The notes: generated by a model from the letters alone, not told the origin. 64,000 nucleotides of DNA from Methanobrevibacter sp. V74 (GCF_963082495.1 NZ_CAUJAN010000007.1:1-64000), one strand, 5' to 3'. Positions 19,523-29,710 are shown, counted from the stretch's first letter. Made by a program: numbers and translations.

Positions 19523-20978
19523 ATGATTGAGTGGACAATTTGTACAAAATGCGGGAAAGTTTTAGATAACTCAAAGGATCTTTGTCCTGAATGTGGGGAC
19601 AAAACTGATAAACTTAACATGGATTTTTTAAAAAATCATTTATCTGATGTAACATTTTTAATTAAAACTCTGGATATTGATTTAGTTAAAGATTACTGTC
19701 CACAAATAAAATCACTAAACTCATCGCTTGAAATCATGGTTTTAGATGACCTGTTTAAATATTTTAGTTATTTGGGCTTAGGCGATGAAGTAATAACTGA
19801 TAATGAGCTTAATTTTATAAATGAGCTGTTAAATTCTAATTATACAATAGAGGATATCTTAAACTTAACTGATGATGAAATAGATGATTTGCCTCCGTCA
19901 TTTGAATGCTTACATGAACTTGACTTATTTGCCCAAAACTTTGATATGTGGAGTGTTAAAATATGCAATGAATTGTTTAACTCTTATAAATTTCTTGGAA
20001 AGTTCTTCATCACTGTTGATGGGAATTTAGACCATGTCATGGTTGAAAAATACAATTCATACATTAAAAACCTGAAAGATTTTTTGGGAGATTATTTGTC
20101 TGAAGATGATGAAGATTGCAACTATATTCCAAAAAACTTGCCTGGGAAAGTTGAAGGGGAAAAGCACTCACTTCAGGAATACCTGGATAAGTTAAATAAA
20201 CTGATAGGTCTTGAAAAAGTTAAAAAAGATGTTAACTCATTAATAAATCTTGTTCAAATTAGAAAATTAAGGCAGGACCGGGGAATTAAGCAATCTTCAA
20301 TGAGTCTTCAGTTGGTATTTAGTGGAAATCCGGGAACAGGCAAAACAACCGTTGCAAGATTGCTTTCAAAAATTTATCATGAAATTGGACTTTTATCTAA
20401 AGGTCATTTAATTGAAACGGATAGATCTGGTCTTGTTGGCGGTTATATTGGTCAAACCGCCATTAAAACAAGGGATGTAGTCGACCAGGCAATGGGGGGG
20501 AATATTATTTATTGATGAGGCATATTCACTTGCTTCAACTTCAGAGAATGATTATGGAAAAGAAGCGATAAATACAATTCTAAAATCAATGGAAGATAAT
20601 CGTGATGATTTAATTGTAATTGTAGCAGGTTATCCTGAGCTAATGGATAGATTCTTACATTCAAATCCCAGTTTGGAGTCAAGATTTAATAAGTTCATAT
20701 ACTTTGATGATTATAATGCAGAGGAACTGTATGATATATTTAAATTGATGTGTGATGAAGCTAATTTATTGTTGGAGAAATCTGCTGAGGATTATGCAAT
20801 TCAATATTTTGATAAGATGTGTGAAAATAAACCTCAAAACTTTGCTAATGGCAGAGTTGTTCGCAATTTCTTTGAAGAAGTAATAACTGCTCAAGCAAAT
20901 CGCCTAGTACTACAGGAAGATATAACTGATGAGGAATTAAATACTTTAACTTATGAAGATTTTTTAGTTGAGGATTAG
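19523..20978 (+). pseudogene. CbbX/SpoVK-type AAA+ ATPase with zinc ribbon, frameshifted at a run of seven G
   Basis: The first part (330 codons) has an N-terminal zinc ribbon (CTKCGKVL...LCPECGDK), a helical region, and then a CbbX/SpoVK-type AAA+ core with Walker [12 protein letters not shown]. It stops at 20515, just after ...VDQAMGG. The run of seven G at 20494-20500 shifts the frame. With one G fewer, the next residues read [13 protein letters not shown], the expected Walker B, and the frame continues through VIVAGYPELMDRFLHSNPSL and SRFNKF to 20978. The intact protein would have about 485 residues. The cause could be a real mutation, a phase-variable tract or a sequencing error. Confidence 0.8.
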
Positions 20979-20979
20979 A

Positions 20980-22032
20980 ATGGATAAGATTTGCAATAAC
21001 TGTGGAAAAAATGTTGATGATAGTGTAAATTACTGTCCATATTGTCATTCACAATCATTTGGAAATAAAAATTGGATAGTAAAAAAAGATAATTCTATTG
21101 CCCATTTGCTTTTTTATGAATACTATGATGGATATTATGTTATCTCAAAGGCTAAAGTAATCTCAATTATTGTCTTTTTAATTTTTTCACTTATAGTATT
21201 AGTTCCACCATACTCACTAGATGTCATTGTTTTTGCAGCAATATTGGGGGTTTTCATATATCAATTAGGTAAGTATATAAGAAACATCATTGGGGATCCT
21301 TCAAATGCGATAATTGCTAATAATGATTATGGTTTAGGAATTGATTTAGACCATTTATTATTTTTCTGGCAAAATAAACAAGGCGAATATGCATTATCTA
21401 AAACAAAAATAATTTCCCATATTGTATTTATACTATTTTTCATAATGTCTTTTACAACTGATGTGCCTTCTTTATTTGCAGCAGTAGTATTTGGAGTTAT
21501 ATTTGAAATTCCGGCATTCCCAATAGGTTATGGAATCCATAAGTTCACAAATCCAAATCCTGAAGCTTCACCTAAAAAAGCGGAAGCTAAAAAAGAAGCA
21601 TTCACTCAAAAGCCAGAATTCCAACCTAAAAAAGAAATCATTCCAGAATATTCACAGTATAAAAAACAGCTTGATGATTTAAACCATAAATTTAAATTAA
21701 AAGATGAATATGTTCGTGATTTAATTGAAAAAAGATTTGAACCGCCACAACTTACATATACTCGCTTTATTGGTGGTGTTGATAAATCGGAAGTGATGTT
21801 TAACAGGAATTTAAAATCAGCTTTAACAATGATTGAACTGGCTGATGAATATTCCGCCAGAATTGCAGGGGAAATTAAGTCTAAAATCACTATTTTAGAT
21901 GAAATCAATGATAAATTAGATGCTCTTTCAAATGAATTAGTTTTAAATGAGAACTTATCTAACAAGGAAGATGTGGATAATCTAATTGGTGAAATGGATG
22001 ACTTGATTAATTCAGTTAAAAGTTACTCGTAA
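20980..22032 (+). CDS. Zinc-ribbon membrane protein with internal duplication and coiled coil
   Basis: The 350-residue protein starts with a zinc ribbon (CNNCGKNV...YCPYCHSQ). It continues with two similar membrane blocks, each opening with LLF, a Y-rich turn and KxKxIS (HLLFYEYYDGYYVISKAKVI and HLLFFWQNKQGEYALSKTKI), and each followed by about two hydrophobic helices. A lysine/proline linker leads to a helical, probably coiled-coil tail (about 225-350). It begins one base after the stop of the AAA+ gene, so the two are probably cotranscribed. It may anchor the ATPase to the membrane, but that is inference. I do not recognise a named family. Confidence 0.6.
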   Translation: MDKICNNCGKNVDDSVNYCPYCHSQSFGNKNWIVKKDNSIAHLLFYEYYDGYYVISKAKVISIIVFLIFSLIVLVPPYSLDVIVFAAILGVFIYQLGKYIRNIIGDPSNAIIANNDYGLGIDLDHLLFFWQNKQGEYALSKTKIISHIVFILFFIMSFTTDVPSLFAAVVFGVIFEIPAFPIGYGIHKFTNPNPEASPKKAEAKKEAFTQKPEFQPKKEIIPEYSQYKKQLDDLNHKFKLKDEYVRDLIEKRFEPPQLTYTRFIGGVDKSEVMFNRNLKSALTMIELADEYSARIAGEIKSKITILDEINDKLDALSNELVLNENLSNKEDVDNLIGEMDDLINSVKSYS

Positions 22033-22072
22033 AAATGATAATGCTTAGGGCCTATTGGGGAGTATAACAGTC

Positions 22073-22165
22073 GGATAAGATTGGACGATTGCTCGTCTGC
22101 AATCGCCTGAGAACCGTGCATATCTGTTTCAGAACATAGGAATCATGCAGAACTTTATCCGAAAG
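22073..22165 (-). other. Degenerate second copy of a group II intron 3' end
   Basis: This stretch aligns with the domain V/VI region of the intron at 22325-23214. Both have GGATNAGATTGGA or a similar start, a small hairpin (GACGA/TCGTC here, GGATGA/TCATCC there), GAGAACCGTNCGTG-like sequence and a TTTATC[CT]GAAA end. The domain V stem is broken here, so it is probably a relic of an older intron insertion. The 150 bases between the two copies contain a CTCACAA/TTGTGAG inverted repeat but no gene. Confidence 0.5.
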
Positions 22166-22324
22166 TTCAATTATCATCCTCTGCATTCTAATGATTTAGG
22201 ATTCATTTATAATTCGCCTACTCACAAAATTGTTGTGAAATCTTGTGAGGATTGCCAAGTTTGCCTGCCTAGGATACGAATGAATTTCAATGGGAAATAG
22301 GATCTAGCTTGTTGCACAAGTTAG

Positions 22325-23214
22325 ATAGGATTGGATGATTACTCATCCGCACCCTCTCGAGAACCGTACGTGTATCTTTCGATACATACGGCTCAAATAG
22401 ACCTTTATCTGAAAATATTCACTTTCGGCACGAAATATCCTAAATCTTTGTTTATTTACATACTTATAGGTCTTCTTCCAATCAGTATCAGACCATATCG
22501 TAGCGTATGATGTTGTGGACTCTAAAACAATGTTGTTTTGAGCATAACTCAACTTTATCACCATCCTTTTAACAAACAAACATTAATAGTTTTATTTACA
22601 CGTTGTCTACTCTTTGAAAGTTAGCCATGTTTCCATGCCTACCACAAAAGGGCAGGTATCCGTTCACAGTTAATAATTTCCCTGTTTTCCTGCTATCTTT
22701 CGATAATTAACGGCTTTCGCTTTTTTCAAAATCCTCTACCACCTGAAGAATTCCACTTCATTCGCAATCCGCTTACCTAAAAAAAAAGAGTCTTCTTTTA
22801 GGACTTCAAATGGCTTACCGGGTTAATCTCCCATCAGATACGAATAAGGTAAGGTCCGAACTTTACACCGGCAATTCTACGGGTTGTGCGTTATAAGCAT
22901 AAGTAAAGTACTTATTTCCTAATTGCAATCGATAGTAGCACTCTTTATAGTGCTTTGTATCCTACCTATCGTCATTTGTCACGATGCTTGCATTCGTTCA
23001 CTTTAATTAACCATTCTTATTCTTCCTCTAGCCCTGACAACACTGGATACTAGTGTTTCATTAGACATTTTGCTCATGCAACTTCTTAGGCTCGTTACCA
23101 AGCTAAGAATTTCACAGGAGGAAATCCCAACACAACAGGGATTAAAACAACTTCATACAAGAAGTGTCTCACTGATACAAGAGTAGGGAAAAAGGAGACC
23201 CTATCCCGTCGCAC
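22325..23214 (-). mobile_element. Group II intron with an internally deleted reverse transcriptase
   Basis: Read on the minus strand, the element starts with GTGCGAC (23214 downward), a canonical group II 5' end. It ends with a nearly perfect 34-nt domain V at 22394-22361. That domain has GAGCCGTA pairing with TACGGTTC, the AGC triad, a two-base CG bulge and a GAAA tetraloop. A domain VI-like hairpin follows. In the domain IV position only an N-terminal maturase fragment remains, with TDWKKTYKYVNKQRFRIFRA (about 22490). That reading frame runs straight into domain V, so most of the RT/maturase gene has been deleted. The exact 3' end (about 22325) is uncertain. The intron lies between genes and could move or splice only with help from elsewhere. 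Confidence 0.8.
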
Positions 23215-23274
23215 ATACTAATCAAATGCTCTTGGTTAAATAAGTTATATTTATACTGTTAAATAATTATAACA

Positions 23275-24834
23275 ATGTGGCAGTATAGTAATTATTCAAA
23301 AATAAATCCTGAAGTTCAAAAGCACTTCCCATTCAAAAATCCAAGAGCGGATCAATTAGAAACCATTTCTGAAATTGTTAATGCAATAGATAAGGGTTTT
23401 AAATATATCATTCTTGAAGCTGGAACTGGAACAGGTAAATCAGCAATAGCTTATACATTATCATCAATGTATGATTCATCATACATACTGACTGTCACAA
23501 AACAATTGCAAGACCAATATGTGGATGATTTTAATAATTTGAAGCTTGTTAAAGGAAGATCTAACTTCAGATGCCAACAGGATTCAACTTTATCTTGTGA
23601 TGAAGGCAAATGTCTTCTTGAAGAATTTTCATGTGATAATACTAAATCCACTTGTGATTATCACTATCAAAAAACCGCTGCTTTAAATTCAAAAAAAGTT
23701 ATTTCTAATTATTTTTACATGTTTTTAGAACTTAATTATGTTGGAGATTTCACTAAAAGGGAATTATTGATCTGTGATGAAGCACATAACTTGGAAGATA
23801 CATTAATGAGTCAATTAACACTTGAATTTTCAATTGATGATTTAAAAAACTACTTAAATTTTGACATTACAGATGAACTTCTCTATCAACTTGACAATGG
23901 GGATTATGATGTGTGGATTCAGTTTATCTTGGAGATTTGTGACAATTATCAAAAAGAATATGATAAAATCAAATTTATTGATAGGCCTCACTTAATCGAG
24001 AAAAAATCATTTATCAAAAAAGAAATCAACGATTGCAGGCGTTTAGTTGAAAATATTTCTCATGATCCGTATAGTTGGATATTTGATTATAATCATGATT
24101 ATAAAATAATCGAATTCAAGCCATTAAAAATTGATAATTATGCTCAAAACAATATATTAAGATTTGGTGAAGTATGTATTTTTATGAGTGCCACAATACT
24201 TGATTATAAATTCTTTTCAAAGTGTCTTGGAATTCAAGAAAGCAAAATATATCCAATAAGACGTAAAAGTCCTTTTGATATGAAAAAAAATCCAATAAAA
24301 ACATTTGAAGGCATTAATTTATCTCACAAATCCATTGGGAAAAACGCCCCAAAAACAATCGGCATTATTAAATCTATTTTAGATATGCACAAAAATGAAA
24401 AAGGAATAATACACACAGTAAGCAATACCTGTAAAGATTATTTGATTAATAATTTGGACAATCAAAGATTGATTGACCACAACACTCAAAATAGGATAGA
24501 CCAACTTAATAGATTTAAAAATAGTAATGATTCCTTAGTATTAATATCTCCTTCAATGAATGAGGGAGTGGATTTGCCTGGTGAGTTATGTAGTTTTCAA
24601 ATAATTTACAAGCTGCCTTATCCGGATTTGGCCGATAAGCAAATCCGCCTAAGAGCAAATGCTGATGGGGAGTGGTATAACTATAAGACGGCTTTAGCTT
24701 TAATTCAAACATATGGTAGAGGAATGAGATTTCACGATGATTATTGTAAGACATATTTTATAGACTCAAGGATTAAAGACTTCGTTAAAAATGATAAATT
24801 CATGCCTAAGGAATTTAAAGATTTAATTATCTAA
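23275..24834 (+). CDS. DinG/XPD-like DNA helicase
   Basis: This 519-residue helicase has Walker A EAGTGTGKSA (about 43-52) and a DEAH box (CDEAHNLED, about 165). A four-cysteine cluster lies between them (CQQDSTLSC, GKCLLEEFSC), consistent with the [4Fe-4S] domain of XPD/DinG helicases. Later motifs are FMSATIL, SPSMNEGVDLPG and YGRGMRF. Such enzymes unwind DNA 5' to 3' in repair. It is shorter than bacterial DinG and closer to archaeal and phage-like members. It lies directly downstream of the intron remnant, so its own promoter must lie in the about 60 bases before the ATG or further upstream. No ribosome binding site is obvious. Confidence 0.8.
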   Translation: MWQYSNYSKINPEVQKHFPFKNPRADQLETISEIVNAIDKGFKYIILEAGTGTGKSAIAYTLSSMYDSSYILTVTKQLQDQYVDDFNNLKLVKGRSNFRCQQDSTLSCDEGKCLLEEFSCDNTKSTCDYHYQKTAALNSKKVISNYFYMFLELNYVGDFTKRELLICDEAHNLEDTLMSQLTLEFSIDDLKNYLNFDITDELLYQLDNGDYDVWIQFILEICDNYQKEYDKIKFIDRPHLIEKKSFIKKEINDCRRLVENISHDPYSWIFDYNHDYKIIEFKPLKIDNYAQNNILRFGEVCIFMSATILDYKFFSKCLGIQESKIYPIRRKSPFDMKKNPIKTFEGINLSHKSIGKNAPKTIGIIKSILDMHKNEKGIIHTVSNTCKDYLINNLDNQRLIDHNTQNRIDQLNRFKNSNDSLVLISPSMNEGVDLPGELCSFQIIYKLPYPDLADKQIRLRANADGEWYNYKTALALIQTYGRGMRFHDDYCKTYFIDSRIKDFVKNDKFMPKEFKDLII

Positions 24835-24872
24835 GGATATTGTTAAATATTGTATTGTACAATATAATTTTA

Positions 24873-25775
24873 ATGACTAATCACAAGCATTTACGAGTAG
24901 TTTTAGAAGATATCTACTTAAACAATAATGAATTAACAAATGAATTAACTTTAAGATTAATAAATGAATTTAGATATTCGAATTTATTTATCCCAGCAAA
25001 AAGAGACGATTCGAATCTGAATTTTATAATCTATGAAGATGATGACCATCGTCTTACTCCACTTTTTACAGGCTCTGATGAGTTTCATAAATTCTTTAAG
25101 GATGAAGAGGATATAGAATTATTGCAGAATTCCTTTGAATTGTATCAAAACATTTTAAAAACAAGTAACATTGAAGGATATATTTTAAATCCTGCAACTG
25201 AGAAATATGTTTTTGATAAGGAATTTGTCTTAGATATTAAGCACATTCCGAAAACTAATTTTTACAATACCAGTACTTACTCTAAAGAGGAAATTAAACA
25301 ATTAAAAGATAATATTGATAATGCTGGCTTAGAGGAGTTTATCTCAAATCCAAATAATATAGGGAACTATGAAGCTTTGTTTGATAAGCTAGCTAATTCA
25401 ACATTATTAACATTAATGGTAAGTGATGTTGATTTAAGTTCAAAAGCTAAAATTGGCATTGTTTCTATGATGGATTCAGGTCCACTTGCACAGATGTACT
25501 GCGACAATGTTGGTGGAGTTTATGCTACTATATTTTCAAGTGAAGATAAATTAAAACTTGTTAAAACTAATCAATTTAAGTATTCCCAAGTAATTAATCT
25601 AGCCATGTTGGTTAATTTTGTTTTATGTGAAGATATGGATGGGATTGTTTTAAATCCGGATAGTGATAGTGTTTTAATTACAAGATCAACACTTCTTAAA
25701 TACTCCCTTGGATTTGAAAAATTTGCTAATGATGAAAGATTGGCGGATTCAATTTATTACATGTTTTTATTATGA
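24873..25775 (+). CDS. SseB-like protein, paralogue of the 18527 gene
   Basis: The 300-residue product has the same two-half architecture as the SseB-like protein at 18527-19420. The first half ends in YILNPATEKYVFDKEFVLDI and the second in IVLNPDSDSVLITRSTLLKY. The start NHKHLRVVLEDIYL and FRYSNLFIPAKRDD also align with the paralogue. I chose ATG 24873 rather than an upstream TTG (24840) because alignable sequence begins there. The divergence between the copies suggests an old duplication. It lies 38 bases after the helicase. Function unknown. Confidence 0.6.
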   Translation: MTNHKHLRVVLEDIYLNNNELTNELTLRLINEFRYSNLFIPAKRDDSNLNFIIYEDDDHRLTPLFTGSDEFHKFFKDEEDIELLQNSFELYQNILKTSNIEGYILNPATEKYVFDKEFVLDIKHIPKTNFYNTSTYSKEEIKQLKDNIDNAGLEEFISNPNNIGNYEALFDKLANSTLLTLMVSDVDLSSKAKIGIVSMMDSGPLAQMYCDNVGGVYATIFSSEDKLKLVKTNQFKYSQVINLAMLVNFVLCEDMDGIVLNPDSDSVLITRSTLLKYSLGFEKFANDERLADSIYYMFLL

Positions 25776-25974
25776 TAATGCAATATTGTATTGGATGCAT
25801 ATCAAAAAATATTTATCCTACTCTCTTTAAATTATAATATGGGATTGTTAACACATACAGTCCATGTAACTTGTGATGGTCAAAAGGAATCTCTGATGTT
25901 TTGCATGCTATTTTTTATGGAGGGATTCTTCCAATTAAAAAATTATAATAATCATATTATTTAAATTATTTATT

Positions 25975-26541
25975 ATGTCCGAATTATCTGAGTTAATTAG
26001 AATTAATAAAAATATTGAAAATCAAAATAAAGAGATTATTCGCCTTTTAAAAATTATCGCCGGTCAAGCTACATATGCAGATGCCTCAGGTTATGTTTAT
26101 CCTGATTTTTCAGAAGATAATGAAGAAGAGGAACCGTCTAGTGACTCATTTATTTCTCTTTTTGATGTTGTCTGTGAAATCGGTGATGTTTATTTTATTG
26201 ATGGCGATGTCTACAAATATAGTGTTGTAAATAATGAAGTGAAGATTGATAATTTAATGGGTGGAGATGAAAGTTGTAATTTTAATATTGCAGAAACTGT
26301 TTCTAATGAATCCATTAAACGGAATGAAAGTTTAGATGATGCTACAGTTATACTCACAGATTCAAGTAAAGGTAATTTGCCGAAAACATTGGAATTATGT
26401 CATGAACAAGATGCTAAAAAAGTGTTTATACCATGGGATCAAATGTTGGAATTGGTGGGAGCACCAGATACCTTACAAAGACTATTAAAGCTTAATTTCT
26501 ACAGAAATGAAGAAGAATTGATTAATAAATTATTTAAATAG
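25975..26541 (+). CDS. Conserved-looking hypothetical protein with N-terminal coiled coil
   Basis: I do not recognise this 188-residue protein. Residues 1-30 form a heptad-like helix (LIRINKNIENQNKEIIRLLK). An acidic low-complexity linker follows (about 45-60). The second half is a mixed alpha/beta domain with DATVILTDSS and KKVFIPWDQMLELVGAP. It has no signal peptide or membrane segment. Eight bases separate it from the zinc-ribbon membrane gene downstream, so the two are probably cotranscribed. Confidence 0.55.
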   Translation: MSELSELIRINKNIENQNKEIIRLLKIIAGQATYADASGYVYPDFSEDNEEEEPSSDSFISLFDVVCEIGDVYFIDGDVYKYSVVNNEVKIDNLMGGDESCNFNIAETVSNESIKRNESLDDATVILTDSSKGNLPKTLELCHEQDAKKVFIPWDQMLELVGAPDTLQRLLKLNFYRNEEELINKLFK

Positions 26542-26549
26542 GTGAAAAA

Positions 26550-26876
26550 ATGTCAAAATATTGTCCTTCATGTGGAGAAGAACTTATAGATGATGCGAAA
26601 TTTTGTAAAAGTTGCGGTGAAAATTTAAAAAATTCTAATACAGGACAGACAACTGAAAATGCAACTCAGCAAGTCCCACCTGTTGTTGAAAATGAGCATA
26701 AAGCAGCAATCGTTATTGGGTATATTTTCAGTATTTTAATTCCATTAATAGGTTTAATTGCTGGAATATATCTTATTACAAGAAAAGACTCTCAAAAAGC
26801 TAAGAAACATGGAAAATATGTACTAATAATCTCAGTAATCGTATGGATCTTGTCATTTATTATAATGAGGGGTTAA
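26550..26876 (+). CDS. Small zinc-ribbon membrane protein
   Basis: The 108-residue product begins with a zinc ribbon, CPSCGEELIDDAKFCKSCGE. A polar linker leads to two hydrophobic helices (AAIVIGYIFSILIPLIGLIA and VLIISVIVWILSFII) separated by a basic loop (ITRKDSQKAKKHGK). This zinc-ribbon plus two-helix layout is frequent in Methanobrevibacter, and no function has been assigned. GGTGAAAAA precedes the ATG. It converges on cpgS with a 10-base gap. Confidence 0.65.
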   Translation: MSKYCPSCGEELIDDAKFCKSCGENLKNSNTGQTTENATQQVPPVVENEHKAAIVIGYIFSILIPLIGLIAGIYLITRKDSQKAKKHGKYVLIISVIVWILSFIIMRG

Positions 26877-26886
26877 AAAAGAGAAA

Positions 26887-28266
26887 TCATGATGATTTAT
26901 TAAAATCATCAATTGCTGAATCTACTAATTCAAGTACGGATTCAGTTAAATCAGGATATGAATCATCGATTGGTATGGGGATATTGTCACAGTAGACTAC
27001 TTCTAGCCCATGCTCTATTGCATCCTTAGTTGCAACATCTACTGCAGCAGCTTTAAGCTCAGTTAACATTACATCTGCTTCATCCATATATTTTTCCATA
27101 TCCTCACGTAATAATGGTCTGTTTGATAAGTGCGCTGTTGTTCCAATAACCTTACAGTCAAAGTTGTCCTCTAGGTAAGCTACTAATTTGCCTTTAACCT
27201 CTTCAGGAGCTGTTGTTGCAAATAATACCTTTTTGCCACTAATATCATCAAGTGCCTTAGGTCTAAATACTGTTGATATTACAGTAGCATTTGGGTTAAC
27301 TTCACTTACAAACTCTTCAATTTCTTTTATTTTTTCATTGCTGCACATCGGTTCTTCACACATTGTTAAAATAACTAATTCTCCAAGTGCAATTCTATAT
27401 GGTCCAAAATAATTGGTTAAGTTTTTAATAGGTTGATTTGCTCCAATTAATGTAATTTGTTTATTTGTTTTAATTGGAGGTATTGCTGCTCCGCTTCCTT
27501 CAAAAATAGCGAATTTAGCATCGACTTCATTAGCTAATTTGGCTCCTTTTTTCATATTGGTTAGGAATACTTCACCAGCCATTCCTCCACCGCAACGTCT
27601 GCAACCGATGGTCAATATTCTGCTCATCAGCGCATCTTCCCAGTGATCACTAGCTGCATGAACTCCTTTTTTAGATTGTGCAAGTAAAAATTCGGCATTG
27701 ATTTCTAATTCTTCACCATGTACAATTTCAGGCTCTTCAGGTCCCCCTCGACCCATTGCAATTACGCATGGTTCATAACCGTTTTTATCAATTAATCTGG
27801 ATATGAATCCGGATACGGCGGTTTTGCCTATTCTTTTTCCGGTTCCAAGTATGGTAATTGATGCTTTTTTCATAACATCATATTGTGTTGGCGGTTCAAA
27901 TTTAAAATCAGGTCCTTCATAACTTATTCCTTCATTTAAAACTTTACATGCAATTTTAAATCTTTTAGGATAATCGAGTATAGGTTCATCACTTAAATCA
28001 AAAACAGTTTCAATATCATATTTTCTTATCATTTCTACAATAATGTCATAGGGAATATCTTTATCTTTTGCAAATTGAACTGGAATGCCTAACTTTTCAG
28101 AGTATGATTCTTCTGAATCATCTCTTAGTTTTTCTGTTCCTCCAATAAAAACAGCACCTGCGACATCAATATGATCTAGATCATTTAATGTATCTATTGC
28201 TTCTTGTGTGACTGGAAGATAATGTTCGCCGTCAACTAAACATAGCATTTTAGTTAGAGATTTCAT
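26887..28266 (-). CDS. cpgS: Cyclic 2,3-diphosphoglycerate synthetase
   Basis: This 459-residue cytoplasmic enzyme uses ATP to close 2,3-bisphosphoglycerate into cyclic 2,3-diphosphoglycerate. That compound is a major phosphate and compatible-solute pool in Methanobacteriales. Recognisable stretches are [20 protein letters not shown] at the N-terminus, a P-loop [14 protein letters not shown] (about 145) and [12 protein letters not shown] after it. ATG 28266 fits the family start; the upstream Met at 28323 would overlap the divergent gene. It is transcribed divergently from the UPF0280 gene, with only 43 bases between the starts, so their promoters overlap. Confidence 0.9.
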   Translation of the reverse strand: MKSLTKMLCLVDGEHYLPVTQEAIDTLNDLDHIDVAGAVFIGGTEKLRDDSEESYSEKLGIPVQFAKDKDIPYDIIVEMIRKYDIETVFDLSDEPILDYPKRFKIACKVLNEGISYEGPDFKFEPPTQYDVMKKASITILGTGKRIGKTAVSGFISRLIDKNGYEPCVIAMGRGGPEEPEIVHGEELEINAEFLLAQSKKGVHAASDHWEDALMSRILTIGCRRCGGGMAGEVFLTNMKKGAKLANEVDAKFAIFEGSGAAIPPIKTNKQITLIGANQPIKNLTNYFGPYRIALGELVILTMCEEPMCSNEKIKEIEEFVSEVNPNATVISTVFRPKALDDISGKKVLFATTAPEEVKGKLVAYLEDNFDCKVIGTTAHLSNRPLLREDMEKYMDEADVMLTELKAAAVDVATKDAIEHGLEVVYCDNIPIPIDDSYPDLTESVLELVDSAIDDFNKSS

Positions 28267-28309
28267 AATTATACTATAATTATTAATAAATAAAAGTTTA
28301 ATTATTATT

Positions 28310-29014
28310 ATGAATATTGACATTGGCGAAACTCATATCAGGTTGACAAGTGATTTGGCAAATCACAACCTGAAACATTATATTTATTCTCTCCGTGCTG
28401 ATTTAAAGGTATATATTAATCACAATCCTGATTTTTTATATACATTAGAGCCAATCAAATTAAAAAACAATAATTTGCCATTAATTATTAAAAAAATGTA
28501 TGAATCATCTAACTTGGCGGATGTCGGTCCTATGGCATGTGTTGCAGGTACAATATCTGAACTGTCACTTAATTATTTAATGGAAAGAAAATCAAAATTC
28601 TCTATTGTAGAAAACGGTGGGGATATTGCACTTATAAACAATAAAAAAGTATTGTGCGGCATTTATTCTGGAAATAAGATTTTAGGCAATGATATTGCTT
28701 TTGAGATTAAAAGAAGAAAATATCCCTTGGGAATATGTACTTCTTCAGGTAAAATCGGCCATTCAATTAGTTTTGGCTCTTCAGATAGTGTTACGGTTTT
28801 ATCGAATTCCCCATCACTTTCAGATGCTCTTGCAACTAGAATTGCCAATGATGTTTGTGGTGGGAGTAGTGAGGATAAATTGACAAATGCTTTAGAAACT
28901 ACCGATTTATATAAAGAATTTTTTGATGGAGTTTTAATCATATCTGATGATAAAGTGGCAACTGTAGGTAGGTTGCCTAATATGGTAGAGACTAAAAATT
29001 TTGACACCTGTTAA
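28310..29014 (+). CDS. UPF0280 family protein
   Basis: The 234-residue product belongs to UPF0280, a methanogen-rich family with an ApbE-like fold. It shows the family core [18 protein letters not shown] (about 64-81), VENGGDIAL and [20 protein letters not shown]. ApbE proteins transfer FMN, but UPF0280 members have no proven activity. It is divergent from cpgS and not in an evident operon. The start ATG gives the expected family length. Confidence 0.85.
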   Translation: MNIDIGETHIRLTSDLANHNLKHYIYSLRADLKVYINHNPDFLYTLEPIKLKNNNLPLIIKKMYESSNLADVGPMACVAGTISELSLNYLMERKSKFSIVENGGDIALINNKKVLCGIYSGNKILGNDIAFEIKRRKYPLGICTSSGKIGHSISFGSSDSVTVLSNSPSLSDALATRIANDVCGGSSEDKLTNALETTDLYKEFFDGVLIISDDKVATVGRLPNMVETKNFDTC

Positions 29015-29094
29015 AAATAGATTGATAACACAATGCAATATTTAAATATGATTAAATCTTAATATTAATTTATATTATTAATGGAGTTAATTTT

Positions 29095-29116
29095 TTAACT
29101 AATTGAAATTAGTTAA
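29095..29116. promoter_or_regulatory. Perfect 22-bp palindrome before the UPF0058 gene
   Basis: TTAACTAATT and AATTAGTTAA form a perfect 10-bp inverted repeat with a GA spacer. It ends 17 bases before the ATG at 29134 and lies just downstream of a TATA-like AATTTATATTA, so it would overlap the transcription start or leader. It could be a repressor operator or an RNA hairpin controlling translation. Its half-site resembles that at 16132-16149. Confidence 0.5.
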
Positions 29117-29133
29117 ATAAGGGTTAGATATCT

Positions 29134-29421
29134 ATGTATAAAGACGAAATGATACAAATGCACCAATTCTTGGTATATGTTTTAAAATATTTAGCGGAAG
29201 ATGACCAAATAAAAAATGACTGTAGCGAATACATTTCCCTAAAAATAAGCCCACATCATATTCACAAAACTAAAGCGGAACATAAATATGCTATTTTTGT
29301 TTTATGTAAGATTATTTCTGAAATAATAGCTGAAAGGGAGGATAATCCTATCCCTAATAATGTTCGCAATTCTTTAAATGATTTAGTTATTAGATCACAA
29401 AAGGAACTTAATGCACCATAA
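29134..29421 (+). CDS. UPF0058 family protein
   Basis: This small helical protein of 95 residues matches UPF0058, found in euryarchaea. It shows MYKDEMIQMHQFLVYVLKYL at the start and ISPHHIHKTKAEHKYAIFVL in the middle. The function is unknown. It appears monocistronic, with the palindrome at 29095-29116 in its leader. The 289 bases after it hold no gene I can see. Confidence 0.85.
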   Translation: MYKDEMIQMHQFLVYVLKYLAEDDQIKNDCSEYISLKISPHHIHKTKAEHKYAIFVLCKIISEIIAEREDNPIPNNVRNSLNDLVIRSQKELNAP

Positions 29422-29710
29422 CTTTTACTACCTTTGTTTTTTTTTAATTCAGCGAATCTGCTAGGATTAGTTTTAGCAGATGTTGCTGATTTCAATTCAT
29501 TTATTCATCATCATGTAGTAGCAATGTCCAATTGTCATTATGGCATTAACAAAGCATAGGATTTGGAAAATTCAAATTCAATATGGACATAATATAACTG
29601 TGTTATTAAATAATGAGGATAATAGAAAATTTCATCAGGAAAAACCTTAAGTTTCTAGGAATTAGGTATATAAAAATAAATGTAATCCTCAGTTTCCAAA
29701 TCATAAACAT

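Noticed and set aside
22343-22579. 78-residue minus-strand ORF as an independent gene
   Set aside because: It is the N-terminal stub of the intron maturase running into domain V, so it was placed in the group II intron.
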